DNA of 64,000 nucleotides. It comes from Saccharospirillaceae bacterium (GTDB lineage Bacteria; Pseudomonadota; Gammaproteobacteria; Pseudomonadales; Oceanobacteraceae). A program made the position numbers and the translations under genes. This document shows positions 1 to 9,249 of this stretch, piece by piece. Within the stretch, counting starts at the first letter, position 1. The number at the start of each line of letters is the position of its first letter. Under the pieces are notes generated by a model. The model did no database searches, was not told where the DNA came from, and worked only from the letters and a program-made list of their open reading frames with translations. The DNA is taken from assembly GCA_022448365.1 (NCBI GenBank), contig JAKVCS010000005.1, positions 124,001-188,000 on the forward strand. Direction: 5' to 3'.

Positions 1-45
1 CAGCGCCAGCGCTTGCTTCAGGCTAGGTGATTCAGAGTTGGCCAA
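1..45 (-). CDS. 5' end of a gene leaving the window (partial, unidentified)
   Basis: On the minus strand a TTG at position 45 opens a frame with no stop to the window edge (15 codons, beginning LANSESPSLKQALAL). A GAGG ribosome-binding site (plus-strand CCTC 51-54) sits five bases upstream, and a perfect TATAAT (plus 78-83) lies about 33 bases upstream. Too little is visible to name a family. The gene would be downstream of and codirectional with tex. Confidence 0.35.
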   Translation of the reverse strand, partial: MANSESPSLKQALAL

Positions 46-77
46 TGTCGCCTCGGTATCTTGTCAAATGTGCCGGG

Positions 78-106
78 ATTATAGGACAAAGGCGACAGGT
101 GGGTAA
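78..106 (-). promoter_or_regulatory. Putative sigma-70 promoter for the partial gene
   Basis: Minus-strand TATAAT (plus 78-83) is preceded 17 bases upstream by TTACCC (plus 101-106), a weak -35. It lies correctly for the partial TTG-started gene at the left edge. Confidence 0.35.
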
Positions 107-154
107 GAGCGTCGGCGGAACAGCGTGTGGCTATAAATGGAACAGGCTTGTCTT

Positions 155-198
155 CAGGGTCCGTCCTACACACCATCGTGCCGTAGGATCGAACCCTG
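155..198. repeat. Imperfect 15-bp inverted repeat downstream of tex
   Basis: CAGGGTCCGTCCTAC (155-169) is mirrored by GTAGGATCGAACCCTG (183-198), with one bulged base, one mismatch and a 13-base loop. It lies just past the tex stop, so it may form a hairpin at the end of the tex mRNA. No T-tract follows on either strand, so a plain intrinsic terminator is doubtful. Confidence 0.5.
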
Positions 199-218
199 TT
201 CGCGATGCTTAAAAGTTC

Positions 219-2585
219 TTACTTCTTCTTAGCGTTGGCAAACGCCGCCGCCATTGCACCACCCATCGCACCTTGACTGCCACCAGAGTTACCGCCAAAG
301 GAACGCTGCTGTGATCCACGATTACCCTGACGGCTACCACCTTTGCGCTCACCAGGTGTTTTCTCCTTAGTGCGCTCATTAGCATCGTCAGAAAGTCGCA
401 TCGACAGCCCGATACGCTTACGCGGCACATCCACTTCCATCACTTTCACTTTGACAATATCACCGGCCTTCACTACGTCACGCGGATCTTTCACAAAGGT
501 ATCTGACAGCGCAGAGATATGCACCAGACCATCCTGGTGAACACCAATATCCACAAAAGCACCAAAAGCCGCCACGTTGGTGATCACACCCTCGAGCACC
601 ATATTCGGCTTCAGGTCTTTGATCTCTTCTACACCGTCCTGGAACTGCGCAAATTTAAACTCAGGGCGCGGGTCACGACCCGGTTTATCCAGCTCTGCGA
701 TGATGTCTTTCACGGTAATTTCACCGACACTTTCGCCTGCAACATCAGAGGTAAACTGCGATGCATTGACCGACTTCAATGTCGCTGAATCGCCAATCAG
801 GCTGGCAACATCTTTGCTGAATTCATGGGCGATCTTTTTCACGACCGGGTAGGATTCCGGGTGAACTGCCGACGCATCCAGTGGGTTTTTGCCATTCATG
901 ATACGCAGGAAGCCCGCCGCTTGTTCAAACGCCTTAGGTCCCAAACGTGCGACTTTTTTCAAATCCGAACGGGATTGGAAAGCGCCGTTTTCATCGCGAT
1001 AAGCGACAATATTGTTGGCCAGCGTGGTATTTAACCCGGACACACGAGTCAGCAATGGTGCCGAAGCGGTATTCAGATCCACGCCCACCGAGTTCACACA
1101 ATCTTCCACAACCGCATCCAGCGAGCGCGCTAATTGCGTCTGATTAACATCGTGCTGGTACTGGCCCACACCAATGGATTTGGGTTCGATCTTCACCAGT
1201 TCCGCCAGTGGATCTTGCAAACGACGCGCGATAGAAACCGCACCACGGATGGTCACGTCCAGATCCGGGAATTCTTTCGCCGCAAGCTCGGAAGCGGAGT
1301 ACACCGAAGCGCCGGCCTCGTTGACCATCACCTTCTGCACATTTTTCAGTGCAGGCTGAGCTTTGATCATATCACCGACAAATTTGTCGGTTTCACGCGA
1401 GCCGGTACCGTTACCAATCGAGATCAGCTCAACGTTATGCTTGGCAATAAACGCGCTTAATACCGCCGCCGAACCCGCCAGATCGTTACGCGGAGGTGTT
1501 GGATAAATCGTTGCGTGATCCACTACTTTGCCGGTGGCATCGACAACCGCGACTTTTACCCCGGTGCGTAATCCTGGGTCGAGACCCATGGTCGCTTTGG
1601 TGCCTGCCGGGGCAGCCAGTAATAAATCTTTCAGATTTTCGCCGAATACTTTGATGGCTTGTTCTTCAGCGCTTTCACGCACGTTGCCCATCAACTCGGT
1701 TTCAAGATGGGTCAACAACTTGATACGCCAGGTCCACTTCACTACTTCCGCCAACCAGCGATCACCGGCACGGCCCTGGTTTTCGATACCCACATGGTCA
1801 GCAATAATGCTCTCACACGGGCTGGCAGATAATTTATCGTCCGGGTCACCCGTCACCAAAGAGAAGCTCAAAAAGCCTTCGTTACGACCACGCAGAATCG
1901 CCAAGGCACGGTGCGATGGCACGCCTTTTAACGCTTCATCATGTTCAAAATAATCAGAGAACTTGGCACCTTCGGCTTCTTTACCCGGCACCACACGAAC
2001 AGACAAGGTCGCTTCATTAGTCATGAAACGGCGCAGGTTTGCCAGCAGGTTCGCGTCTTCAGCAAAGCGCTCCATCAGGATGTACTTGGCACCATCTAAC
2101 GCCGCCTTGGTGTCGTCGATTTTATGTTCGCTATTCAAGAACGCCTGAGCTTCCGCTTCCGGATTCAGATTTGGATCGGCGATTAACTTCTCCGCTAACG
2201 GTTCCAGACCCGCTTCAATCGCAATCTGACCTTTAGTGCGACGCTTCGGTTTGTACGGCAGGTATAAATCTTCCAGACGTGTTTTGGTGTCTGCCCCCAG
2301 AATATCGCGTTTCAACTCATCACTGAGCTTGCCCTGATCATCAATGCTTTTCAGGATGGTGTCGCGACGATCTTCCATCTCACGTAAGTAACGCAGGCGC
2401 TCTTCTAGGGTACGCAACTGCCCATCATCCAGTGACCCCGTGACTTCCTTCCGGTAACGGGCGATAAACGGCACCGTTGCACCTTCATCTAATAGGGCAA
2501 TGGCCGCAGCGACTTGCTGCGGGCGGATGGATAATTCTTCAGCAATGCGAGCGCCAATTTGAGTAGCGCGAGAATCGACAGACAT
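219..2585 (-). CDS. tex: Tex family S1 RNA-binding transcription accessory protein
   Basis: This 788-residue protein has the full Tex layout. A helical Tex-N region holds the motif [11 protein letters not shown] near residue 40. A YqgF/RuvX-like RNase-H fold starts at [10 protein letters not shown] near residue 333. A helix-hairpin-helix region follows ([18 protein letters not shown]), and a C-terminal S1 domain holds [19 protein letters not shown]. Tex binds nucleic acid and acts on transcription and RNA turnover in the cytoplasm. The tail is Gly/Arg/Lys-rich and low-complexity. The ATG giving MSVDSRATQ matches the family; an upstream in-frame start would add 12 unlikely residues. In E. coli the homologue yhgF lies in the same neighbourhood as pckA and hslO, so the block is ancestral. 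Confidence 0.95.
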   Translation of the reverse strand: MSVDSRATQIGARIAEELSIRPQQVAAAIALLDEGATVPFIARYRKEVTGSLDDGQLRTLEERLRYLREMEDRRDTILKSIDDQGKLSDELKRDILGADTKTRLEDLYLPYKPKRRTKGQIAIEAGLEPLAEKLIADPNLNPEAEAQAFLNSEHKIDDTKAALDGAKYILMERFAEDANLLANLRRFMTNEATLSVRVVPGKEAEGAKFSDYFEHDEALKGVPSHRALAILRGRNEGFLSFSLVTGDPDDKLSASPCESIIADHVGIENQGRAGDRWLAEVVKWTWRIKLLTHLETELMGNVRESAEEQAIKVFGENLKDLLLAAPAGTKATMGLDPGLRTGVKVAVVDATGKVVDHATIYPTPPRNDLAGSAAVLSAFIAKHNVELISIGNGTGSRETDKFVGDMIKAQPALKNVQKVMVNEAGASVYSASELAAKEFPDLDVTIRGAVSIARRLQDPLAELVKIEPKSIGVGQYQHDVNQTQLARSLDAVVEDCVNSVGVDLNTASAPLLTRVSGLNTTLANNIVAYRDENGAFQSRSDLKKVARLGPKAFEQAAGFLRIMNGKNPLDASAVHPESYPVVKKIAHEFSKDVASLIGDSATLKSVNASQFTSDVAGESVGEITVKDIIAELDKPGRDPRPEFKFAQFQDGVEEIKDLKPNMVLEGVITNVAAFGAFVDIGVHQDGLVHISALSDTFVKDPRDVVKAGDIVKVKVMEVDVPRKRIGLSMRLSDDANERTKEKTPGERKGGSRQGNRGSQQRSFGGNSGGSQGAMGGAMAAAFANAKKK

Positions 2586-2685
2586 ATTTTTCTTATTACC
2601 TTGATAAACAGCTTGTAACAATCGATGGAATGATAAAACAGGAGGGGGAGTATAACGGAGAAATTAGGTTTCGGATAAAGCTCAG

Positions 2686-2798
2686 ATCACAACCATACAC
2701 GTCTTCATACAGGGCACGCAGCAAGTACGTCCCTGTATGCTCTGCTATCGCATCCCTGTGATAGAAGGCCGCGTAATAAAGACCTGTATGGTTATGAT
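2686..2798. repeat. Cloverleaf-like multi-hairpin intergenic element (copy 1)
   Basis: Outer arms 2686-2705 and 2779-2798 are complementary at 18 of 20 positions. They enclose two more hairpins: CATACAGGG (2706-2714) with CCCTGTATG (2731-2739), and CTATCGCA (2745-2752) with TGTGATAG (2757-2764). The tip motif CATCCCTGTGAT (2751-2762) recurs exactly, on the other strand, in copy 3 at 52286-52297. It sits between two codirectional genes (SPFH protein and tex) and encodes nothing visible. Confidence 0.75.
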
Positions 2799-2807
2799 TA
2801 CGAAGGA

Positions 2808-4316
2808 TTAGTTCTTGCCCGAAACCTCACGGTTGTAGTTCAGACGTTTGGCTGCATCCAGCGTTAGCATCTGCATAAAAGCTTTGGTTTCAGCATCGGA
2901 GCCAACCGGTGCGCCGCCGCTGCCAGAACCACCGAAGACATTGGTTGGCACCTGACGTTTCGCAAAGGCTTCTGCCCACAGCTTCTGAATTTCGATTTCT
3001 GCGTCCAGTTTTTGTGCCAGGGCGTTATCCGCTTTCAGAATCACTTCTTTCTGGTAAGCCTCAGCGTCGGCCAACGTGCGCTGAGTTTCTGCTTCAATAC
3101 GCGCTTTTTCCAGTTCAATCTGAGCCGTGTCTTTGGCAATTTCTGCTTGCTCTTTGAGTTTTTGAGAATTGGTCAGCGCCAGTTGTTTCTCAGTTTGTGC
3201 TTCCGTGGTGCGCTGGATTTGCTCTACCTTTGCCTTAGCCTGACGTTGCGCTACTTCACGCTCACCTTTAGCAATGGCCAACAAACGCTGTTCCTCTTCC
3301 TGAATTCGCTGCTCACGGGCGATCGCACGGTCTGCCGAAGCTTTTTGTTTTAACTGCATACGCTCAACAAACTTTTTATTCGGGCGCATGTCGGTAACAC
3401 GAGCGTCTAATACCGTAATTCCGAAGTTGGTAAATTTCTGAGTTTTACGCCTTGGTGTACCTTCATCATCCAGTACTTTGTTAACGACAAATTCGATCTT
3501 AGTTTCGTCACCGTATTCCTGCTGGTTTTCACCTAAAGCAGCGTTTGCTGAAGACTTGGTTTTACGTGCGCTGCGTTTAATTTGCTCTTCACGACGCACC
3601 AGGTAAATACCACTGGACATCTGATTTTCAAATTCGGAATTAAATTCAGAACGACCACCGGAATAATATTCTTCCGCACTCATCAGGGATGCAGTTGCCT
3701 GAATGGTTTCTTTAAAGGCCGGAATTAATGCGGTACGTAATAAGTTCGCGGGGGAGCGATATTCATGCGCCAGTTTTAAGAACGATTCGGGATCTTCCGG
3801 AATGGAAAAACGCACCGTCGCTTCCGAGTCGGCGTCCACTTGATCGAGAAACATAATATTCATCGGTGGTAACGTCGCACTGGCATCAGAGTCGTCACTT
3901 TCTGCCTCCAGCTGTTCGCGACGACCGGCAACCGCCTGAACCGTCATGGCACGTTTCCAGGCATTGTAACGACCAAATAAATAGGTGTTATAGCCCACAT
4001 CAGAAACCACTTTTTCTTCACCGGTGATGGTACGAACATGGTAGATAAAACCGGGTTCTGCGTAGAAGAAAATCTGATTAAAAGCACCAACCGCAAACGA
4101 CAGAATAGCTGCGCTCACCAAAGTCGGAACGATTTGCACAGGAATATCGTAGGTGATTTCATCGAGACGTCCGCGAATCTCTTCCGGGCTTTTTCCTTGC
4201 CCTTCCAGTTCGGAGCGCATTCGCTCAATTTTCATTTTTTGTGATGAGCGTACGAAGCCTAATACGATGATGCTGGCGATGCATAAAACGCCAATCAAGA
4301 TGCCCCAAAAAGCCAT
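2808..4316 (-). CDS. SPFH/Band 7 (prohibitin-like) membrane protein
   Basis: This 502-residue protein has an N-terminal membrane segment (about residues 4-22) and a second hydrophobic stretch (about 55-80). An SPFH/band-7 domain follows, then a long charged coiled coil rich in Lys, Glu, Gln and Ala (about 320-450). The tail contains GGSGSGGAP. Such proteins oligomerise in the inner membrane and organise microdomains or protease complexes; the partner here is unknown. The start is preceded by AAGGAAAG. No NfeD-like partner gene lies next to it. The cloverleaf element separates it from tex, and the pckA terminator lies upstream. Confidence 0.8.
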   Translation of the reverse strand: MAFWGILIGVLCIASIIVLGFVRSSQKMKIERMRSELEGQGKSPEEIRGRLDEITYDIPVQIVPTLVSAAILSFAVGAFNQIFFYAEPGFIYHVRTITGEEKVVSDVGYNTYLFGRYNAWKRAMTVQAVAGRREQLEAESDDSDASATLPPMNIMFLDQVDADSEATVRFSIPEDPESFLKLAHEYRSPANLLRTALIPAFKETIQATASLMSAEEYYSGGRSEFNSEFENQMSSGIYLVRREEQIKRSARKTKSSANAALGENQQEYGDETKIEFVVNKVLDDEGTPRRKTQKFTNFGITVLDARVTDMRPNKKFVERMQLKQKASADRAIAREQRIQEEEQRLLAIAKGEREVAQRQAKAKVEQIQRTTEAQTEKQLALTNSQKLKEQAEIAKDTAQIELEKARIEAETQRTLADAEAYQKEVILKADNALAQKLDAEIEIQKLWAEAFAKRQVPTNVFGGSGSGGAPVGSDAETKAFMQMLTLDAAKRLNYNREVSGKN

Positions 4317-4410
4317 AATCTTTCCTTGTGTTCCTTAGCAAAAGAGGGGCGTTACTTTATATAGGTGTCAGTAAAGAGACAAGAGTGGTAAATAGATAAG
4401 CATCCAGGTA

Positions 4411-4458
4411 ATAAAAAACCGCTTTTCCTTTACTGCTGACAGTAAGAAAAAGCGGTTT
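4411..4458 (-). terminator. Rho-independent terminator of pckA
   Basis: On the minus strand AAACCGCTTTTT and AAAAGCGGTTT form a strong stem (plus 4416-4425 with 4447-4458) followed by a run of six T (plus A run 4413-4418). It lies 60 bases past the pckA stop. Confidence 0.85.
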
Positions 4459-4518
4459 CTTTTTATTCGCTATAACGAATAACTGGCTGTATTACGTTCG
4501 TAACTAGTCCAGCCGATC

Positions 4519-6057
4519 TTAATCCAGCTTAGGCGCTGCAGCCTGAATGCCTTCAGAAACGTCGTATTTCTTGAAGTTTTCAACGAACTGGGCAGCCAGA
4601 TTCTTAGCGGATGCAGTCCATGCCGCTTCGTCTTCCCATGCTGCGATTGGGTTCAGCAGCTTGGTGTCGACACCGTCTACAGACTTAGGCACATTCAGAC
4701 CGAATACTGGCAGAGTTTCAGTGTCTGCGTCACGCAGAGCACCGCTTTGGATCGCGCTGATCACTGCACGAGTCGTCGGGATAGAGAAACGCTCACCACC
4801 GTTACCGTTCGCGCCACCGGTCCAACCAGTGTTTACCAGGTACACCTGAGAGTCGAATTCAGTCACACGCTTCATCAGCAGTTCCGCGTATTCACCTGCT
4901 GGACGTGGGAAGAATGGCGCACCGAAACAGGTAGAGAAGGTAGATTTCAGACCTTTAGACCCCCCCATCTCAGTAGAACCAACCAGAGCGGTGTAACCAG
5001 ACAGGAAGTGGTATGCCGCCTGTTCTTTGCTCAGGATAGAAACCGGAGGCAGAACACCGGTCATATCACACGTCAGGAAGATAACAGCTTTAGGCTCGCC
5101 ACCTTTGTTTTCGGCAACACGCTTCTCAACGTGCTCCAGCGGGTATGCACAACGGCCGTTCTCAGTCAGGCTGGTATCAGCGTAGTCTGCAGTGCGGTTG
5201 TCATCACCAATCACTACGTTTTCTACGATGGCGCCAAACTTAATCGCGTCCCAGATGATTGGCTCGTTCTTCTTAGACAAATCGATGGTTTTTGCGTAGC
5301 AACCGCCTTCGATGTTGAATACGGTGCCTTTGCCCCAACCGTGCTCGTCATCACCAATCAGGTAACGGCTTGGATCTGCAGACAGAGTGGTTTTACCAGT
5401 ACCTGACAGACCAAAGAACAGGCAAGTATCGCCGTCTTCACCCACGTTGGCAGAACAGTGCATTGGCAGCACGTCTTTCTCTGGCAGCAGGAAGTTCTGT
5501 ACAGAGAACATCGCTTTTTTCATTTCGCCCGCGTAACGCATACCGGCCAGCAGCACTTTGCGTTGTGCGAAGTTGATGATCACACAACCATCAGAGTTAG
5601 TGCCGTCACGTTCTGGTACACATTCGAAACCGGCACAGTTGAGAATCTGCCACTCTTCTTTATCAGCCGGATTGAAGCTTTCAGGACGGATAAATAGGTT
5701 ACGACCGAACAGGTTCTGCCATGCCGTCTGAGTGGTCATTTTAACCGGCAGGTAGTGCGCCGGATCGGAGCCAACATGAACGGTCGATACGAAGCTGTCG
5801 TGCTGAGACAGGTATTCTTCTACCCGCTCCCACAGCGCATCAAACTTGTCAGCGTCAAATGGTCGGTTGATGTTGCCCCAGTCAATAGCGTCTTTGCTAC
5901 TTGGTTCTTCAACAATGAAACGATCCATTGGAGAACGACCAGTGCGCTTACCAGTGGTAACAACCAGCGCGCCAGTGTCTTGCAGACGACCTTCGCCTCG
6001 TTGCAGTGCGTGTTCCACCAGTTGAGCTGAAGATAAGTTAGTGTAAACAGTGGTCAT
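4519..6057 (-). CDS. pckA: Phosphoenolpyruvate carboxykinase (ATP)
   Basis: A 512-residue ATP-type PEP carboxykinase: oxaloacetate + ATP to PEP + ADP + CO2, the first committed step of gluconeogenesis. Visible motifs are RSPMDR (41-46, substrate side), the kinase P-loop GLSGTGKT (216-223), and the metal/nucleotide region [10 protein letters not shown] just after it. Length is normal for the ATP-dependent class, slightly short of E. coli (540). It has its own terminator downstream and a 329-base leader upstream, so it is probably monocistronic. With malic enzyme in the same window it connects C4 acids from acetate, amino acid or leucine breakdown to sugar synthesis. Confidence 0.97.
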   Translation of the reverse strand: MTTVYTNLSSAQLVEHALQRGEGRLQDTGALVVTTGKRTGRSPMDRFIVEEPSSKDAIDWGNINRPFDADKFDALWERVEEYLSQHDSFVSTVHVGSDPAHYLPVKMTTQTAWQNLFGRNLFIRPESFNPADKEEWQILNCAGFECVPERDGTNSDGCVIINFAQRKVLLAGMRYAGEMKKAMFSVQNFLLPEKDVLPMHCSANVGEDGDTCLFFGLSGTGKTTLSADPSRYLIGDDEHGWGKGTVFNIEGGCYAKTIDLSKKNEPIIWDAIKFGAIVENVVIGDDNRTADYADTSLTENGRCAYPLEHVEKRVAENKGGEPKAVIFLTCDMTGVLPPVSILSKEQAAYHFLSGYTALVGSTEMGGSKGLKSTFSTCFGAPFFPRPAGEYAELLMKRVTEFDSQVYLVNTGWTGGANGNGGERFSIPTTRAVISAIQSGALRDADTETLPVFGLNVPKSVDGVDTKLLNPIAAWEDEAAWTASAKNLAAQFVENFKKYDVSEGIQAAAPKLD

Positions 6058-6182
6058 ATCGGTGCCCTGTGGGTCCTCATGTGGTCTGTACGGCTTATGG
6101 CCATATCAAAGCTGTGTACCGTCCCTGATGCTGCTCTGCCTTAATGAACAGAAGGGGCGAATCCATAAATTTCTGGCGCGCG

Positions 6183-6211
6183 ATTATGGCAGAAAATCGT
6201 ACGAACGATAA
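6183..6211 (-). promoter_or_regulatory. Putative pckA promoter
   Basis: Minus-strand CATAAT (plus 6183-6188) lies 17 bases from TTATCG (plus 6206-6211). The -35 is weak and overlaps a short dyad (ATCGTACGAT), which could be an operator. The rest of the gene-free stretch 6058-6386 holds only two inverted repeats (6253-6276 and 6293-6333). Confidence 0.35.
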
Positions 6212-6292
6212 CCCTTGTCTTTTAGAGTCCCGCGCCCTGTCCTGTTTGGCCACCTGTTATTGACTGAAAAAACAGGCATTTGAGATCAACAT

Positions 6293-6333
6293 AAAGGGCG
6301 GAAATATTCGCTATTCAGAATACTTCCGCCTTT
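6293..6333 (-). terminator. Hairpin downstream of hslO, probable terminator
   Basis: AAAGGGCGGAAATATTC (6293-6309) pairs with GAATACTTCCGCCTTT (6318-6333) with one bulge and one mismatch. On the minus strand the stem ends in CCCTTTATGTT, a poor T-tract, so termination may be incomplete. Confidence 0.5.
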
Positions 6334-6386
6334 GGTCTAACCCACCCCCGAAGTCAGGGAACGTAAGCGAGGCAGCTAGCTCTCGA

Positions 6387-7232
6387 TCAATGAGGGTGAC
6401 GCTGAGGGAATAACTCTTCCACCTGCTGACGATCAAAGGCGTAATGTTGCTGGCAGAATTCACAGCTGACTTCAATCTTGCCTGCTTCCTGCAAAATGGC
6501 ATCCAGCTCGTCATAACCCAGCTGCGTCAGCGCTGTTGCCAGACGCGGCTTGGAGCAGGTGCAGAAAAACGTCAGTTCCTTAGGTTCGTAAACCCGGATT
6601 TGTTCTTCGTGGTACAAGCGATGCAGCAATACATCGGTATTCAGCTCCAGCAGTTCCTGCTGTTTGATGGTGCTGGCCAGATGCGTCAGGCGATCCCAGG
6701 CATCGGCATCACTGGTCTCTGCCGCCGGCATTTTCTGCAACATAAATCCAGCTGCGTTCTGACCATCGCATTCCAACCAGAAACGCGATGCCAGCTGTTC
6801 TGACTGCTCGAAGTAGTCTTCCATCGCCTTCGCGATATTGCCGCCTTCAATTCCGGTGATACCCTGATACTTCTGGCCTTTCTCCGGTTCAATGGTGATC
6901 ACCAGCTGGCCGTCTTCAAAGCTCAGTTGCTCAGCATCAACGCTTTCATCGTAACGTGCGATAGCGCGCAACTCGCCTTTATCGCTGCTTTCAGCCTGTA
7001 ATAAAGACACATTGCCAGGCAAACGTACTTGCAGCGTCAGGCGCCCGGCAAATTTCAGATTGGAACTCAGCAATGCCGTCGCAGCCATCAGTTGTCCCAG
7101 TTCAACCGCAATCACGGTTGGATAACTATGACGCTTTAACACATCGCGATAACTGGCCTTCAGATGCGTGATCTCGCCACGGATATCGGTCTGATCAAAA
7201 CTGAAGCGTTGTAACTGGTCGGCACTGTTCAT
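6387..7232 (-). CDS. hslO: Hsp33 redox-regulated holdase chaperone
   Basis: A 281-residue Hsp33. The N-terminal substrate-binding domain begins MNSADQLQRF. The C-terminal zinc switch shows C224-T-C226 and C257-E-F-C260, the four cysteines that release zinc and form disulfides under oxidative stress to activate the holdase. The start at 7232 was chosen because Hsp33 proteins start just before the DQLQRF motif; upstream in-frame codons would add an unrelated leader. It is followed by pckA and preceded by hslR, as in enterobacteria, which supports a shared heat/oxidative stress unit. Confidence 0.95.
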   Translation of the reverse strand: MNSADQLQRFSFDQTDIRGEITHLKASYRDVLKRHSYPTVIAVELGQLMAATALLSSNLKFAGRLTLQVRLPGNVSLLQAESSDKGELRAIARYDESVDAEQLSFEDGQLVITIEPEKGQKYQGITGIEGGNIAKAMEDYFEQSEQLASRFWLECDGQNAAGFMLQKMPAAETSDADAWDRLTHLASTIKQQELLELNTDVLLHRLYHEEQIRVYEPKELTFFCTCSKPRLATALTQLGYDELDAILQEAGKIEVSCEFCQQHYAFDRQQVEELFPQRHPH

Positions 7233-7418
7233 ATTGTGAATCCCAAAAATCATCCGCCCTATGTTAGGGCTGCGATTCAGCAATTCAATGGTGGGACAGG
7301 ATAATCGTCCAGAAATGGCCGCAGCGGCAGCAACCCGAGAGCCATTTCAACAGGGACTAAGACACTGTTAACTGCCTGACTCTCTGATTGACTCATGCAT
7401 CCGCTGATGGTTCAACTG

Positions 7419-7823
7419 TCAGAATTCCTGATCCTGACGGAACCTCTCCATATCTCGGCGTTCTTTTTTGTTGGGTTTGTGGTCGGGTATAAACGCTGCC
7501 GATTTCATCACCCGGCGACGCTCAGCATTATCCATGCGCTTTTTGATACTCTCTGCAGTTTCTTCGTACAGTGTCTGGGCCTCCGGCGCGCCACGACGTT
7601 GATCAGAGATCGCCTTCACCACCACCGTCTTTTCATCAAAGCCCTGGCGCAAGGTAATACGAGCATCCAAATCAACTGTTTTGCTGACTTTGCAGCGCTG
7701 GCCATCATAGTGCACCTTGCCGCCTTCAATCGCCCCTTTGGCGATAGCACGGGTTTTATAAAAACGAGCGGCCCACAACCATTTATCTAACCGGACTTTA
7801 CCGGAGGAGTTTTTGTCAGACAT
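7419..7823 (-). CDS. hslR: Hsp15 ribosome-associated heat-shock protein (S4 domain)
   Basis: A 134-residue basic protein with an N-terminal S4 RNA-binding domain (VRLDKWLWAARFYKTR from about residue 10) and a Lys/Arg-rich tail. Hsp15 binds the 50S subunit carrying stalled nascent tRNA after heat shock and helps recycle it. The start MSDKNSSGK fits the family; a longer in-frame leader lacks similarity. It sits between yrfG and hslO, the same order as in E. coli. Confidence 0.93.
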   Translation of the reverse strand: MSDKNSSGKVRLDKWLWAARFYKTRAIAKGAIEGGKVHYDGQRCKVSKTVDLDARITLRQGFDEKTVVVKAISDQRRGAPEAQTLYEETAESIKKRMDNAERRRVMKSAAFIPDHKPNKKERRDMERFRQDQEF

Positions 7824-7966
7824 ATTGCACTGGATGATGTTCAGCTGAAAACAGCTTGATTCTACCACAGTCGGGCTATCGGCCAGCAGCAATCCGGCGA
7901 ATCGTTATATCTGCTGGCTGTTGGAAATCATGTCGTTCTAGCACGCGACGATGAATGCATATCGCC

Positions 7967-8623
7967 TTAAAGGCCAAGCTCGTCGAAGTGATGAACGCCA
8001 GGAAATTCACTGTCAGTATTCGGTGGTTGCTGGCTGTCCGGATGATAAATGGTCAGTAGCCAACGGATGCCCCAGACCTCAGCCGATTTCAATACGGCCT
8101 GACTGTCATCCACCAGCAGCGTGCGGTTTTTATCGAACGGTTCTTCGCGCGATAAATGATCCCAGAATGCCTGACTCTCTTTTGGCTCCTGATAGTCGTG
8201 CGAAGAAATCACCCGATCCACAAGCTGATCGAGATGAGTGTGTTCCATCTTCAAGTCCACACTGTCGCGATGTGCATTGGTCACAATTACGGTGCGTTTT
8301 CCCATCCGTTGCAGTGTTGCCAGAAAGTCTTTCACGTGCGGGCGAAAGCCAATCTTATGTTGCACATCGCGCTTTAACTCAGCAATTGGCAACCCGGTCA
8401 GTTGACTCCAGTGATCAAGACAATACCAGTTCAGTGTGCCTTTCAGGCTTACAAAACTCTTATTCAATTCCGCCAGCGCATCTTCTTCACTCATGTTGTG
8501 ATGATCAGCGTAAGCCTTTGGCATATGGGTCAGCCAGAAGTACGTATCAAAGTGCAAATCCAATAACGTGCCATCCATATCCAGCAGCACGGTATCAATT
8601 TGTTGCCAATCGGGCAGGCTCAT
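7967..8623 (-). CDS. yrfG: HAD hydrolase, GMP/IMP nucleotidase type
   Basis: A 218-residue HAD-superfamily phosphatase. Motif I is D15-M-D17-G-T, motif II is VTNAHRDS near residue 116, and the acidic motif IV is LLVDDSQ near 168. E. coli YrfG dephosphorylates GMP and IMP. The call rests on these motifs plus conserved position next to hslR and nudE. It is divergent from nudE with a 43-base shared promoter gap. Confidence 0.88.
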   Translation of the reverse strand: MSLPDWQQIDTVLLDMDGTLLDLHFDTYFWLTHMPKAYADHHNMSEEDALAELNKSFVSLKGTLNWYCLDHWSQLTGLPIAELKRDVQHKIGFRPHVKDFLATLQRMGKRTVIVTNAHRDSVDLKMEHTHLDQLVDRVISSHDYQEPKESQAFWDHLSREEPFDKNRTLLVDDSQAVLKSAEVWGIRWLLTIYHPDSQQPPNTDSEFPGVHHFDELGL

Positions 8624-8666
8624 AAGAGTATACTCAGTTAAAATTTTAAAGCGTCACAGGTTTGAT

Positions 8667-9230
8667 ATGCATAAAAAACCCGAAATTCTGCATCGTTCTA
8701 TGGTGGCACAAAGCCGTTTATTCCGCATCGAATCGTTTGATTTACGATTTTCTAATGGTGTTGAACGCACGTACGAACGTCTGGTTCCGGGAGGCTCAGG
8801 TGCGGTCATGATGGTTGCCTTGCTGGATGACGAAACAGTCGCGCTGATTCGTGAGTATGGCGGTGGTGTCGAAGATTACACATTAACATTGCCGAAAGGT
8901 GCGGTCGATCAGGGGGAAACCATGCGCGATGCCTGTAACCGCGAATTACAGGAAGAAATTGGCTTTGCCGCCCGCGAATTCATTCACCTGAAGAAAGTGA
9001 GTCTGTCGCCGAGCTATATGACTGGTGGCATCGACGTGGTTCTGGCGAAAGACTTATATCCATCACAACTGCAAGGTGATGAGCCAGAGCCGCTGGAACT
9101 GGTGGAGTGGAAGCTGGCGAATCTGCACGAATTGTACGGGCGTGACGACTTCAATGAGGGGCGTGCCATTGCTGCCCTGGCATTAGCGCAGGATTACCTG
9201 GCCGGGCGCTTCGAAGGCAAACTTCTTTAG
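8667..9230 (+). CDS. nudE: ADP compounds hydrolase NudE (Nudix)
   Basis: A 187-residue Nudix hydrolase with a complete box: G78, E84, then R92-E93-L-Q-E96-E97-I-G99. NudE cleaves ADP-ribose, NADH and Ap3A-like compounds. The start MHKKPEILHR at 8667 was chosen because an upstream in-frame ATG would run into yrfG on the other strand and add non-conserved residues. Divergent from yrfG, as in E. coli. Confidence 0.92.
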   Translation: MHKKPEILHRSMVAQSRLFRIESFDLRFSNGVERTYERLVPGGSGAVMMVALLDDETVALIREYGGGVEDYTLTLPKGAVDQGETMRDACNRELQEEIGFAAREFIHLKKVSLSPSYMTGGIDVVLAKDLYPSQLQGDEPEPLELVEWKLANLHELYGRDDFNEGRAIAALALAQDYLAGRFEGKLL

Positions 9231-9249
9231 CCCGAACATCATGGTGACA

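Noticed and set aside
155-198. tRNA-like GGTTCGATCC in the repeat after tex
   Set aside because: No acceptor, anticodon or D arm can be formed; it is just part of the inverted repeat.
4747-5406. Long plus-strand frame opposite pckA (and similar frames opposite tex, liuB and others)
   Set aside because: These are shadow frames of well-supported genes on the opposite strand, without ribosome-binding sites or family similarity.
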